NCBI GenBank assembly: GCA_003184365.1
Contig: NKYR01000221.1
Location: 1-32,404, forward strand
DNA from: Evernia prunastri
Taxonomy: Eukaryota; Ascomycota; Lecanoromycetes; Lecanorales; Parmeliaceae
Direction of reading: 5' to 3'
DNA length: 32,404 bases
How positions within the stretch are numbered: position 1 is the stretch's first letter; each line of letters opens with the position of its first letter. Below the pieces are notes generated by a model that saw only the letters and a list, made by a program, of their open reading frames with translations, ran no database searches and had not been told where the DNA came from. This document shows positions 20,091-32,293 of the stretch, piece by piece. The translations under genes were made by a program, and so were the position numbers.

Positions 20091-23000
20091 ATGATGATGA
20101 TGACGATGGACTCATCTTCTGGCTTTCCGGAGTCTCCTATGGAGCAGGACGAAGCAGCATACCCGTGTAAAGGATGTGGAGAGGTACGTGTCGCGCCGCT
20201 GTGCTGCTTTTCAGCTGAGCCGCCCCCATGTGCTAGGCCGGAGTGCTAACCATTGTGTAACCTGTACTTAGATACTCGAGGAAGGAAAGGCTTTCGAACT
20301 TGGTACGTCGTTACTCTAACAATGGTCACGTTGCGAGATCGATATACTGATAGTCTACCAGCCGGCAATCGATGGCACATAGACTGTTTCCGCTGCAACA
20401 CTTGCGGCACCATTCTCGACTCGGATGCAAACCTCCTCCTCCTCGGCGACGGGTCACTCATCTGCAACAATTGTACCTATAGCTGCAGTGTTTGTAACAA
20501 CAAGATAGAGGACCTTGCCATTCTCACGGGGGACCAGGCCTTTTGCGCAACATGCTTCAAGTGTCGAAATTGCAAAAAGAAGATTGAGAATCTCAAATAT
20601 GCTCGGACTTCACAGGGTATCTTTTGCATGGAATGTCACGAATCGTTGATGCAAAGACGCCGGAAGAAGACGCAAAAGAATGGCTCGAACCGTCTCAAAC
20701 ATCTCCAACAACCTCCAAACAGCACCAGGTTGCTGGACAAGTCCTTGCCATCTCTACCGCCCAGCGCTGTGAACCAAAATACTTTCTCCCCGGAGAACGA
20801 GAGCCCACCTTCAGAGAGCTACTCCGAAACACCAACAGAACTTCCACCTCCTACCCACAAAACGCCGTCCAATGTGAGATCAAGATCGGAAACTGGAGGA
20901 CCCGCAGAAATACCTCGAGGTCCCCCGAAAAGGCCGCCAAATTTCAGATCCCATTCATCAAGGAGTGAGAAACGTGAAAGGTCACCTATGATGCAAGAAG
21001 ACGAGCGCAAAGGTATACATCCATTCAGCAGGATAGCTTCCTTCAAAGCAGTAGCTGACAGTTTGTAGACACTATGACGCTACCCAATACCACCTATCAA
21101 AGCAATCGACACTCAATCCATTCACAACTATCTGATGGGTCTGGTAGTGGTGACGGGTTCTTCATTCCTATGGCACTTGATCCCAACCCAGCACCTGGGC
21201 CGTCTCCACTAGCTAGACGGGAGTTGTTCGACGAGCAAAGAGGTACACCCAAGTCTCAGCCGAGCGAGAGCAAGCCTACCGCTCGAGATTACTTCAATGC
21301 CATAAATTCAGCGTCACGAAAGTCACCCATCGAGAAGGAAAACAATCAAACAGCTCCAAACCCAGTTTCCCCGACTAGCTCGCGCCATTCATCTCCGCCT
21401 TCACAGCCGCAAAGTCCACATATAGCATATCAAGAAAGAGGACGTCAATTGTCTACCGACCTGACAGATCAAGTGCGCGCCAAAAAAGAGCTCGGCAGCA
21501 ACTCGATCAATGCTATTGCCCACGAGACCCCCCGAGACTCTCCTGCTGAGGAGCCTCGACCTCGTCGGAACGGTGAGACAACGAATGGCAAGTTCATGTT
21601 GCAAGAGGCCCCGAAAAAGAAGAGGAATTCGAAGTCCGATCCGATACCGCCCCCCAGAGATACTTCGACACCGGCGTCAAAGACGAAATCTGCGCCAGTG
21701 ACGGCAAGTGCGCAGGTGAAAGAGCAGCAGGTTATACTACCCTCCCATGAATCCCCAACCTCCTCACGCTCTGAAGCCACTCTAAGTGGTTCACCTCCTG
21801 ACACCCAAGGATCGAGAAGCTATACCTCGACCGATTCGCCAATTTCCCATACCTCGCCTTTGAGTACGCAATTGAAAAGTCTGCCCGAGAGGGGCGATTC
21901 TTTGGCCAAGCCATCGCTCGGTAAACAACCTGTGCCTAGGAGAGAGATAGATGTAGCAACTGTCAGCAAGCTGTCGACTAGTGTGTCAAATTCTGAGAGC
22001 AGTTACGAAAAACCAGCATCGGCACCAGCTACAACAACCAGTCAACCACTTGCAAATACCAACGGGAATAGAGGCACCCCCAGGCCGCAGGATTCCCCTT
22101 CAGCTGTCAATTCTGCCAATGTCCCGCCGCCTCCTTTACGTGCCCGTGAACGCCTAGCTCAGCAAGGTGCCACCTCCAGCGATTCCTTTGTCGCACCCAG
22201 AGTGCCTCCTAATCCCCCAAATACAGCTACCTTCAAGGCAAAAATTGACTCGATGAAGCCTGATTCGCCACGCAATGGAGACTCTCCCGTCTCCCCCAAA
22301 ATGCGCCACCCAGTAGCAGAAGGTTTTACCATGGATGATGACGCTGGCAGCACCGACGGACAGCAAGACCAAGGTGGCTTCTTAAGGCGTGTCTCGCATT
22401 CGGTCCGTCATGCTCGGAGTTACAGCGACAGAGGTGCCCGTCTTTCTAGAGAACAAAAATGGCCAAAGTCGCCTCTGATTGGATCAAACAGTCCTGGTCT
22501 CGCCAACGAAATCAGCAGTCCCATAACCTCCTCGCCAGAGAACAAAGAGGAGCTGAGATGGTACAAGAACGAAAGCCGTAGAGATAAGCAGAAAGTGACG
22601 GAAATGGAAAAGAGAATTATCGAACTGGAAGCAGCCGTTGAAGCTAAGACCAGTATCAAACAGATGAACACAGAACTGCGGGAAAAAAGATCTACGATGG
22701 TTGTGCTTGACACTCAAAAGGAGATAGTAGTCCGGGAGTTGGAGGTCTTGACAGAGCATATCGCCGCAGCGAAAAGAAGCGGCGACCCGCTAGATGTTGG
22801 CAACTTGAGTAACGCGGTGTTGCGAGAATTTGCGGAAAGCTTACAGAAGCTGAAGGATTTGTTTGCGCCGCAAATCGAGGAGCTGACACAGCGCAGGAAC
22901 GACCTGAGCGAAGAAATCTCCAATCTCACACAACTTCAAAAGAGCAGCTTCGACGAATTTGAACAATTGTCTTTGAAGAATGCGCATCTCTCAGATTTGA

Positions 23001-24324
23001 ATAACCAGCTTGTTCACCAGGTCAACGAGCTTCAAGCAGCAAAAACTGCTTTAGAAAGTGTCCAACCGCCAACCAATGGGCTCGGTATTTATACACATCA
23101 GAATAACAGGTCCAACTCTGGTATGGACGTTCGGGACTCACGGCCTTCCTTTACGGAAAGCACCATGACTGGATCCACGGTGGTGCAAGAGAATGAAGTT
23201 GAACCTGCAACGTACCTGACAGCACCTCAAGTCGTTAATATCCGAAAAGCCCAGCCAAAGAAGTTCAACTGGAAGAAAGGAGGTCACAACGTTGCCAAGG
23301 GCGTCACAAAGGGCCTGAAGGGAGCGTTCTCTAGCGATGGTAGCAGAAATCAAAGAGAAGGCCAATATCCCGAAGGCATGCCTTACGGAGCTATGCAGCA
23401 ACAAGAGTACCCTAGCAGCAGCCTTTCAAGGAATCAAAGTCATGACCCAGCGCGACCAGGACTTGTAGGCTTCTTCGGCAATCAGAGGGGAAGGCAGCAG
23501 GGATGGAAGAATTCACCCAACGGTAGCATGCCTGCTATCAACCACGAAGGTGGTCCGGGTATGAACCTTTCTTCTTTCGCCAGTGTGGTACGATCTTGCT
23601 AAAATACCAAACAGCTCTATTTGGTTCCGAGCTTGAGCACCGCGCTGAGTATGAGCGGGTGAACATCCCCGGTATCGTAATGCGCTGTATTCAAGAAGTG
23701 GACGCCAGAGGTGTGCTCTTCTGCCATTGTGACGTAACCTTGTCTATTACTAACACCTTTCTAGGCATGGATATCGAAGGTATCTACCGTAAATCTGGCG
23801 GCAACTCCCAAATCCAAACCATCAAAGAAGGCTTCGAACGCAGTAACGACTACGACATCTCTGACCCCGACCTTGATATCAACGCCGTCACCTCGACTCT
23901 CAAACAATATTTCCGAAAGCTTCCCACCCCACTCATCACCTACGAAGTCTATGATAAACTCCTCGAGACCCTTCCACCTCCTGGGCAGAACCCAATGGAC
24001 ATCGACCCCTCCCATCCGGCCCACCCCAATAATCCCCATAATCATACCTATCGCGTGAGCAGCATGAGAAGCGCAATCAACGAGCTACCCACGCATCACC
24101 GTGATACTCTGGAAGTGCTGGTATTCCATTTGGCAAGGGTCGTGGAGCAACAGGCGGAAAATCTGATGACGAGCCAGAACGTGGCGGTCGTGTTCGCACC
24201 AACTGTTATGCGACCAGAGAGTTTGGCGAGAGAAATGCAAGATACGCAGGCTAAGAATGGAGCGGTGCAATTTCTGATCGAGCATTGCCAGGAGGTGTTT
24301 ATGGGTGACGATGATCGGAGATGA
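20091..24324 (+). CDS. LIM-domain RhoGAP, Rga1/Rga2-type Rho GTPase activator
   Basis: Six exons (20091-20183, 20272-20302, 20362-21012, 21069-23558, 23615-23710, 23765-24324) join in phase to 1306 residues. Two LIM zinc fingers come first: residues 26-79 (CKGC, WHIDCFRC, CNNC) and 83-133 (CSVC, CATCFKCRNC, CMEC). A disordered Ser/Pro-rich region follows, then a long coiled coil (about 753-920). The RhoGAP domain runs from about residue 1090 to near the end, with the catalytic arginine finger Arg1129 in EGIYRKSGG. The LIM2 His position is Cys, which LIM fingers tolerate. In yeast, Rga1/Rga2 inactivate Cdc42 and shape polarity and septin assembly; the same role is inferred here. The intron at 23559-23614 (GTATGA) is the only one found that links exon 4 to the GAP domain in frame. 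Start chosen: first ATG of the ATGATGATGATG run, with the first LIM cysteine 25 residues later. Confidence 0.92.
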
Positions 24325-25338
24325 GACAGATTCATAAAAAGAGACAACATCAGGGCGAGAGATTGCCGATTATGACAATTTGCTCGATGCCGCTGTTAAG
24401 AATATCCAAGGGATAGAAGACGGAGGCAAGCCGGACCTGGCATGGTCCAAAACATCATGAACGATTTCGAATTGGAGTGCAAGAGTTACAAGAGGAAAGG
24501 GGGTATCTCATGGGAGTGCAAGAAGCATTCCCAAAGAAATGACAGCGATACCCTTGTCGGAATGATTTTTATTTCTACAGCACTTTGAGCGGGCGCTATC
24601 CTTGTTTATCTTACCATATATCCTTCGGAGATGATACTTGTTCAGTTTCCTCCGTGTACTGGGTTTGGGCACGACTAGCAAAGGGTGCATATTTCACGGA
24701 GCATCTCAAAACTTTGACCTTGGGGATGGGGATGGGGCATTCCAAGGACCTGATAATGCGGATGGACATATATAACTTTAGTTGTATTTAGTTTCGGAAC
24801 GGATATCATGCACGAGAAAGTACTGGTACTGTTTGCTGTGGAATCTTTGTCGTGCTGACTTCACTACAAATCGATCCTAGAGCGGGGATTTTTGGGTTGG
24901 GGGTTGGGGGGGGGCAACAGACTGGTTTGTGGTACAGCGAGTTCACGATCATGACGCTTTCTGGAGGGAAAATCGTAGGATCTCGGATTCAACATCAGGA
25001 GAAGCTGACGGATGCAGCGGGTACAGATTCGGTCGAACAATGTCTGACGGATATGGGACGGAAAGGGATGGAGTGTCCTTTCGCTATCAAAAAGAGTAAC
25101 CTGGTAGACAGCCTGCTTCGCAGCCCACTTTGCTGCTTGGAACATTTGCCTGTGAACTCTGCTTCTGACCCGAGGGAATGAGATTACAGCCGTCGGAAAG
25201 CGAGGCGTGAGTCGTTTATGTACGATCTGGGATGGGAAATCCGCGGTAGTGAGGAATTATTGAGTGAGAAATTTGTACAATTCAGCTAGCTCTTCGCTTT
25301 ATTTCTCTGTACACATTTACTCTCTCTCTCTCTCTCCC
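24325..25338. other. Intergenic, convergent 3' flanks with G-rich tract
   Basis: Between the 3' ends of the RhoGAP gene and ASK1. Open frames on both strands at 24852-25181 overlap and have no motif. A CT microsatellite lies at about 25320-25338, right at the ASK1 stop. Confidence 0.45.
24894..24914 (+). other. Potential G-quadruplex tract
   Basis: Runs of 3, 5 and 9 G separated by TT; the last run can supply two tetrad strands. It lies in the intergenic space downstream of the RhoGAP gene. Fold and function are inferred. Confidence 0.4.
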
Positions 25339-26656
25339 TCAGAAGGTGTCTTCGTCTTCCAACCTCGCTCGCTGAACGACACTCGGACTGTCTTCCTCCA
25401 GGTCATCCGTCACGTTCCCACCGGCTGTGAGCAGCAGATCCTCCACGATGCGCTTCGACGCTTCCCGGGCCGGCGTCCTCAACAACCTCGGCTGCGGGAC
25501 GTGGAATTGCATCGTCTTGGGCGGGCTCATCCCGAGTCCCATGCCGCCTTCATCGTCGTCGCTGTCGCTGTCCCAGATCTGCTGGTGCTTTCCTTTCCTT
25601 TCGCTCTCGGCGGCGCTGTGTTTCCTCCCTCTTGCGGGCGTGAGCACGCTGACTCCCGGTATACGTCCCTTCCGCGCCGGCGTGTCGAAGATCTCCGAAT
25701 GCAGTTGTGGCGCAGGCGCAGCGGGAGAGGAGTCCAGATCGTAGTCCTCCTTCGCCCTGCCTCTGCCCTTCTTGGCTGCGCTGGGTTTCGGCGTCGCGTC
25801 TGTGAACGATTTGCTGCGCTGGGGCAGCCTTGCGGTGGAGTGTGGGGTGGCTTGTATGCGCCAGTTCTTGTCCAGGACTCGGTGGAGAAGGACGTCGTTT
25901 GCGGGCGTGCGGTGGGCTGTGCGGTGAGATGTGGAAGGCGGAGCGAAAGGGGATGATTGAGGCACAGGGGAAGCGACGGCGCGAGGCGTGGACGGAAGGG
26001 TAGATTCGGAGGGGGAGGCCGCAAGGGTTTCCCGCTTGAGGGTTTCGTATGGTGAGGAGTACGGCGCTGTTGCTACTGGCTGTTTCTGCTTTTGCGGGCG
26101 AGGCGTGGTGTGTATTGGAGAGGGAGAAAGTGTTTCTTCGTTGGCATAGGGCTGGTTCGCTGGGGTGTTGGGTTGGGGGGAGTTGTAGGCTGAGGTAGAG
26201 GGTGTGTTTGCGGTGGGATCGTCTTCTTCCGTGGCAGTGGCTTCATCCTCGGCGGGAGGCTCCTCGTACCCAGAGAGGGAGACATTGGCGGAGGCTTCAA
26301 AGAACTGTTTCCAGAACTAGGAGGTGTCAGGCCTGGGCGTTGGTAGCAGGGTGAGGGGGTGGATTACCTTGGAGCCTTCCCAGACATTCTTCGAGTGCTC
26401 TGCGTATTGTTCGACAACCGGCAGGATACTCGTCGTCACAATACGGTGGGCTCGACTGAAATTATGATCGATCTCTGAGAGGGAAATTCAGTAAAGGATA
26501 TTGGTATCAGGCAGATGGGATGGAATGACCTTGAAGGGTCAAGGTAATGGACTGTTCCAGCTTCTCCAGCTCTTCCGTCAGGGTGAGGTTCCTTTGGGCC
26601 ACCGAGGTCGAGCTGGAATTGATGTCTCGTTGTGCAAAGGTGCTAGGGCGGGACAT
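25339..26656 (-). CDS. ASK1: DASH complex subunit Ask1
   Basis: Exons 26656-26530, 26474-26368 and 26316-25339 join in phase (introns of 55 and 51 bases) to 403 residues. Ask1 is a subunit of the fungal DASH/Dam1 ring that couples kinetochores to microtubule plus ends. The conserved N-terminal domain is seen at about residues 20-100 (LTEELEKLEQSITLTLQ, then IDHNFSRAHRIVTTSILP, EHSKNVWEGSKFWKQFFEAS). A long Ser/Pro/Thr-rich middle has many SP/TP sites, in line with the cyclin-dependent-kinase control known for yeast Ask1. The C-terminal family motif is at about residues 342-376 (SPPKTMQFHVPQ, RIVEDLLLTAG). It diverges from the next gene. Confidence in identity is high. Confidence 0.93.
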
Positions 26657-27043
26657 GGTTACAATTGGGCTACTAAGAAGAGTTGTAGAAACAATTTGTT
26701 TTGCTATAGAAGCAGTCCCGGGCTCTGGGCATTTTCAAACATAAAATGGGGGTCGCATCCCGCCGCGTGTTTGCTTGCTTTAGGGCTTTACGCGCGCTGT
26801 GAGCCGAGGCGCGGGGAGTTTTTTTAAGGTTAGTGCGGGGGCAAAAGGCTTGAGCATGAATGAGTTAAAGTACCTTACAAGTAGCAGTCGCCGAGGCCGA
26901 GTATGACGCTCTACTTTCCGCTTTTCACTTTCAAGGCACGGCCGAGTTGCTACTCCTATGTGATCAAACATTTCCAACCTTCAATACCTATACCTTGATA
27001 TCTTCACATTATTATAAGAAGATACTTAGCTCCCATTTCCACC
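26657..27043. promoter_or_regulatory. Divergent promoter between ASK1 and membrane-protein gene
   Basis: 387 bases separate the two start codons. A TATA-like AT stretch near 27008-27020 (cattattataag) precedes the plus-strand ATG by about 25-35 bases, and accatg surrounds that start. No other clear motif was seen. Confidence 0.4.
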
Positions 27044-28215
27044 ATGCCGGCGCCCTTGGCTAAAGGTTAGTCTTAATCGTCCTGTCCGTCCTCCGGAGAC
27101 TTGCATCCGTGCGAGCTGTCGTTGCCTGAAAATGTCGTCTCAAGTGCTTTACTCAGTCACATGTGATTCTAAAGAAAAGCTCAACGCTAAATTTGCATTC
27201 TCCAGGCCTGATAATTACCTTCTCCCTCCTATGCGCTGCCGGTCTCGCCATCTACGAAAATCCCCAAGTTCGACAGTGGATCGATGAATCACGACGCAAG
27301 GCTGCCATAGCCTTACATAGCCTAGGCGATGAGCTGGCTCCACAATCCGAGTCTCGACAGGTGTCACCAGACGCTTCGACTCGCGAGGATGAAGACCCCG
27401 AAGCGGTCGAAAGGAGACGTAGGGTCAGGCAGGAAATTTTGGAAAGGGGCAGAGTATTGGAAGAACGTCGGAGATCAAAGCAAGCCGCCAAGGAAAGAGC
27501 AAAGAGCTTCGATGACATGGTTGACAAAGATGGGGCTCTCAAAACCGAGGAAACAATAGCCACATCATCGGCTGCAGAGGCACAACCAGAGGAGTCAGGC
27601 CTACGCCACCGACACACGGAATCCAGGGCTGCAGCTCTGGGCTCTGCGTATGCCGACCCTTTCGCCGATGAGATGGGTGTGCCGATAATGGATGCACGTC
27701 CTTCACCTCAAGAGCAAAAGCCAGATCCTATCTCACGGTCCAGCACACCTACCCATCCCGCCTCGTCGGTATCCCCGCCTACTCTCCGTGATTCTCCGGC
27801 TTCTCCTCCAGTCCCTCCGAAACCAGCCGCGTACCAACCCCTACGCCTCCTCATCGACACCGACGAAGTCTCCAATCATCCTTCTGAACAGCTACTGGAC
27901 CTCACACCCACCACATCCGCCTCCTCAGCTGCCGCAGATCTAGCTGAGCTCAATGATGGCCCTGGGCTGTCCCGTTCAGATTATTGGTCTGTCAATGAAT
28001 GGGCGCAGAACAGCGCTCCAGCTTTCTACTCACCACCTCAATCGGAAGCAGCTGGCGGTATGGAGAACCACGCCGATGGGTCACATACAGGTACTGGTGA
28101 GCATGCTAGTCAAGTTGGAAGCGAGGACATGGATGTCCTGAGCGATGATGAAGCCGGGGTCAGTACGCCGGGGAGCTGGTCGGAGGTGGGTAGTCAAGTC
28201 AGCGAGGGTTACTGA
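27044..28215 (+). CDS. Hypothetical single-pass membrane protein, 343 aa
   Basis: Exon 27044-27065 (MPAPLAKG) joins exon 27206-28215 in phase across a 140-base intron (GTTAGT...CAG), longer than any other intact-gene intron here. A hydrophobic helix lies at about residues 9-24 (LIITFSLLCAAGLAIY). Then comes ENPQVRQWIDESRRK, a very charged helical region rich in Arg/Glu (about residues 60-120), a Pro/Ser-rich disordered region, and an acidic Ser-rich tail (SEDMDVLSDDEAG). This layout (short N-terminal anchor and long cytosolic disordered tail) is common for an uncharacterised family conserved in filamentous ascomycetes, as I recall it. No catalytic motif is visible. The N-terminal helix could act as an uncleaved signal anchor. 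Confidence 0.75.
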
Positions 28216-31200
28216 CGATAGGCATATGAATGTGGAGGTGGCGTCTTGTTATGGCATTTAAATGGGTGGCGTCCGACGTGATTGGCAATGCGTTGAATTT
28301 GGTAATGGTGTTCCTGAATACTCATATGCCCAGAGTCTAAGATCCGACAATTTAATCGACATATTTCCCACATAAGTCTCCAAGTCTTGGCCGCCTTCTG
28401 ATCTTCTTTGGCTGTTCGTATCGGAAAATTTCCTCATCATCTAGTCACAGCCACGGAGAACTTCCCTTGTGCAAGTAGACGAAGTGGCCAGCTTTCCTGG
28501 CTTATTCCCATTCAATACAAAGGTCTTGCCGAGGGAGATGTCAACTTCAAGAGAAACCTATCAGTCTACATCTTTCTGCTTCAAACTGCAACAGTATTAG
28601 CATGTCGAGGCCGAGCAGAGTGCCCCAGGCAGTGGGTTCGTCTTCAACCTTTCGTCACGCGACGCCAGCTGATCGCTGACTATATCTTCCGGAGAATGCT
28701 CGCTGTTGGAATGTAGTGCAAACTTTGGCGTCTGTAGTAATACCAAGGCCGTTTTGGTGCAAGTTGTTCAAGGCACCTAGACATACATGGTTTATCATCT
28801 CCTTGGAATACCCGGGTACAGAGACCGGTGATGGTAAATCTACGTTATCTGAGCCGGTGGTCCACACCAACTGGATCTCATATCCGTCAGTCTGCCGAAA
28901 AAGGCTCGAAGTTAGACGTCCGTTTTGGTGGAGGGCTCTCGGGGTCCCGGTCGTGTCTCTAGAATACCGGCTTCGGTCCTTGTTTCTCTCAAGGTACCTC
29001 TCAGGCCTCTTGATGCGATTCAGACCGGCTCTTGCTTGAGCTCTGGTGGATGCTGCGTGGTCGTTTCAAAGCGGCTGTCCTGGTCTTGGATTCATCTGTG
29101 CTTTTTCTGCCGGTGATGCCGCCTTCTTCGGCAACGCGTGCCTCTGAAGGAGTGTCGTCGTTGCTGCTTTTCGGTAGAGGTGATGCTAGCATTCGCTAGT
29201 CGGGAGTATTCGTTCAATTCACGTAGGAGATGCTTAGCATCGAGCTCCCATCGTTTCACGACGCGAACCTTGATCTGCCTCGCTGCAGTAACATTGACCG
29301 AACGAGTCAATTACGCTGCTGTGAATTGAGTGTTGGCGCCCGGGCTTACTTTATCATTGTTGAAAATTGATGGATGAGGTTCTGACAGCCCGAATAGAGG
29401 GTTCCCTACGCATCTCCGTCGATGATCCCATTTATAAGGCATAATGGCAGAAGTGCAATATATTTAGTCGGTGGTTCCATACTTACAGCGCTAGGGGTCC
29501 TCAGCAGATGAGGAAATGTCTTGTATGAGATCCAGAATGGGTTGCTCGTGGGGAACTATCACCCTCACAGTTACATTGTGTTGTGTTGAGAAGATGCATC
29601 GCCGCCACAATGGCTAAAAAAAGAATGGAAAGAGGAAAGGGTAGAAAGTAGCAAGAGTCGGGCTACAGTCGTTGATGACACAGATTGAAGTTAGAGGCGT
29701 AGGAGGTTTTACGGGATTAGAAAAATGTAAATAATACACGGAACATGGAAGAAGCAAAACAAAAAAAACCCCCAAATAAAAAAGAATCGACCAACCCAAG
29801 ATTTAGAAAAACAAAAAGAATAACCCATATAGGAGATATCTTTAGGGATTGGTTAACCCTCCACAATACTCGAAGTTTCAGCCAGTCAACGATGCGCCAC
29901 TAAAGTTGACATGACCTAGATTGTGATTTGTCCTCGAACTGGCTACCGGATTAAGCACCTGGCGGTCAATTACAACGAATAGCTCTGATAGTTGAGGACA
30001 TTTTTTAGCTGAGCTAAACTGCCAGTTGGCATGCTGGTGTTGACACTAATTCACTTATTATTCTTAAAAAATAAAAATAAATTGTCCAGCACCTATTCTC
30101 ATCGGACACTCTTCAGCATGGAGGCACTTTTCAAAGATAAATCTTGTACTTACCTCTCGTTAGACGCGCCTCATATTTTCAACCGCAAGCTTTCTTCCTT
30201 CCCTCTTCAGGGGGACGCAAACTGTGTTAGTCTGGAAAACATTCATACGTACCCAGTCGATTTAGAGACAAGCCCCCAACGAGATATGGTGTTGGTCGCA
30301 CTTGACGCCGAGGAAAGGAGTTTGCATCTACAGTCCACACCGGATCGGACGTAGGACACCGCCGTGTAAGCTGGTATGTCATGTTGAGTCGCTTTGGCAG
30401 TGTAGTGCTCAAGGGTACTATTGCCTTTATTCTCCTTCATCAAGACAGGAGAAAATGCCTTTAGACGCAGGCTATGTTTTCCAGAATGATTTTCTGATTT
30501 ATAAAGCGCCACGTGCTTGCCGTGGTACTCATCGGTCGTGCAATTCGTTATCAAGTCTCTGTTAAAACTGCGATGTCTACGCGAGTCCTGATAGAGCAAG
30601 TGGGACATTCTTATCCGGAGTGTCTGATGGCATTCAGAGAACAGACGTTGGTGTTCTTAAAAGTTCTCAGCTCCTTTAGGTACCATCCAGCTTCCAAACA
30701 GCGATTGTTGAACTTTATCAATCGCTTCCCAGCAGCTCCCAGCTTCAAGAGACTTTGACCCCTCTCCGAGGCCCGCTCTTCCAATCAGTATGGATTGGGC
30801 ACTTCTCTTCCGCCAGTCTCTGCAGGCACAGAAATCGAACGCGAGGCATGGGTTTCTAGGTCTGGTCCTAGCGTCCCAGAGACGAGAGATTCATCGGAGT
30901 CTGGATCTGTCATGCTCTTGGAACAGCAGCGTATCCGACACGCCTTACAACCATCGATGCTGGAGTAAATGATAGTTCATCCTTGGCAAAAGTATCATTC
31001 CACACTCGCTGACTCCCCACACCAGATATTGCAGGAGATTCACAGTGTTTGTAGCACATTGCCCAGCTCTACCCCTCTCGACGATTTCGGAAGATGTAAT
31101 CCACTCCACTTGACCCAAATATTGCTTCTTAGGTCCCAGATCAGAGCCGTGACTGCAAGAAACAAGTTCGATCATATGGCTGTACAAGCAGATGCAGAGA

Positions 31201-31533
31201 AAAACATGTTGCAGTAATCAGCTGCGAATGTGTGGACTACGGTATATGTAGGATGTTGCGTTACGGCACGGAGTGATGTAGGGAAGTATGATGCTGTCGC
31301 CCCGTCCCGAAAACGGATTCATTTTTGCTGCATGGGTATGAGGACGATGGTCAATTGGAGTACTTCATCCTCATCTGCTTCACTAGCTCAGTAGAGCAAA
31401 GGCTAATCCAACTTTCAAGGCAGACCGAACAAAATCATCGGTTCAAGGTAGGTATAGAGCAGCTGGTTTTTTCCAGGATTGTTTATCTCCCTGATGACCT
31501 GATTTGTCGAGTGAACCCGTCAGCCAGAAGGGG
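28216..31533. other. Gene-poor stretch, no supported gene
   Basis: About 3.3 kb in which no frame exceeds about 120 codons or shows a domain I know. Overlapping minus-strand frames at 29001-29310 are basic (rich in Arg/Lys/Ser), and the plus-strand frames 30513-31217 look like worn coding sequence broken by stops, but neither can be assigned. An AT-rich, A-tract segment lies at about 29750-29830. No transposase motif, LTR or tRNA was found. Confidence 0.45.
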
Positions 31534-31645
31534 CGCGCTAATAGTTTGCCTCCTAGCGCCGGCGTCCTACCTTAGTCCCAAAGCTAACGCGGGACTAAGC
31601 CCAAAAGAGTCTAGATCGCTTCGTGGACTTTTGTGTTAGGACGCC
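31534..31645. repeat. Foldback repeat, copy 1 (internal)
   Basis: Bases 31534-31644 match 32294-32404 with one mismatch (T at 31624, C at 32384). Nested inverted repeats are visible: gcgcta/tagcgc at 31536-31541 and 31554-31559; an outer pair ggcgtccta/taggacgcc at 31561-31569 and 31637-31645; cttagtccc/gggactaag at 31571-31579 and 31591-31599; and caaaag/cttttg with a bulge at 31602-31633. This could be a small non-autonomous (MITE-like) element or the end of a larger one. I do not recognise a named family. Confidence 0.75.
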
Positions 31646-31879
31646 TGCTCCAGAAACCCCGTATTTCAAAAAAACGAGCTTCGCGTCCACAAATTTTTAA
31701 ATCAGTCACAGATCCACCAATTCTTGTCAGAACCACTTATAAATATATACCACGACGTGTAGAATTATGTGGTAAACTCATTGGTAACAAAATCTGACTC
31801 CCTACAGCAACATCTCGCGTTATGTACCCTGCTGACCTTCTATTGCCCTTGACACCAGACCCATCACGTTCCTATTTGA

Positions 31880-32292
31880 ATGACCAAACCAACGGGTCAC
31901 CCCTTTCCAGCAACGGCCCCCGGCTGTGCATTTCCCCTCTCCCAGCGTCCGAGAACCTTCAAACACGGCACCCAGACCGAATACGCAGCGCATCGTACGC
32001 GCTTTGGGAGTTCCACTCCAGAACCTCCGCGATGGGACGATGACATCTCGTCGATAAGTGGGGATACCGGTACATGTTTTGGTGACTCTGAGGATGGGTC
32101 GGACAGAGATCAAGCTTTGGAACCGCTGCAGTTGCCTGCTTCCTTCTGGCCAAGCCGGGGTTCGAAGCAGAACAAGGCGGCCATTGCAAAGGAGCTTCAG
32201 GAAGGCGTGATCCAGCAGCTTCCGCCGTCCGCCAATACCAGACTACCGGACTTTCGTCGTATGACGAGGCAAGATGTAGAGCTTCGGATCAA
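31880..32292 (+). CDS. Possible hypothetical gene, cut off at the window end
   Basis: Open from ATG at 31880 to the N at 32293. The product has a proline-rich start, then an acidic Ser/Asp segment (RWDDDISSISGDTGT) and a more helical end (KAAIAKELQEGVIQQ, TRLPDFRRMTRQDVELRI). The composition after about residue 45 looks like real coding sequence, while the first part may belong to another frame or exon. I do not recognise the family. The frame runs on into the repeat copy, where it stops within 15 codons, so the normal 3' end is missing here. Confidence 0.35.
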
Positions 32293-32293
32293 N

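Noticed and set aside
19675..20091. Long upstream open frame whose stop TGA overlaps the RhoGAP ATG (TGATG)
   Set aside because: It opens with TTG rather than ATG, has no motif, and lies in likely leader sequence.
25264..25956. Long plus-strand frame of 230 codons across ASK1
   Set aside because: It is the shadow of the ASK1 coding strand in GC-rich sequence; the minus strand has the family motifs and introns.
29001..29310. Basic minus-strand frames as a DNA-binding protein
   Set aside because: Composition only; two overlapping frames, no recognisable domain, and no consistent exon structure.
30243..30608. Possible HET (heterokaryon incompatibility) domain on the minus strand, from a YTAVSYV motif
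   Set aside because: The motif is short, the following residues do not continue the HET pattern, and no second HET block is found nearby.
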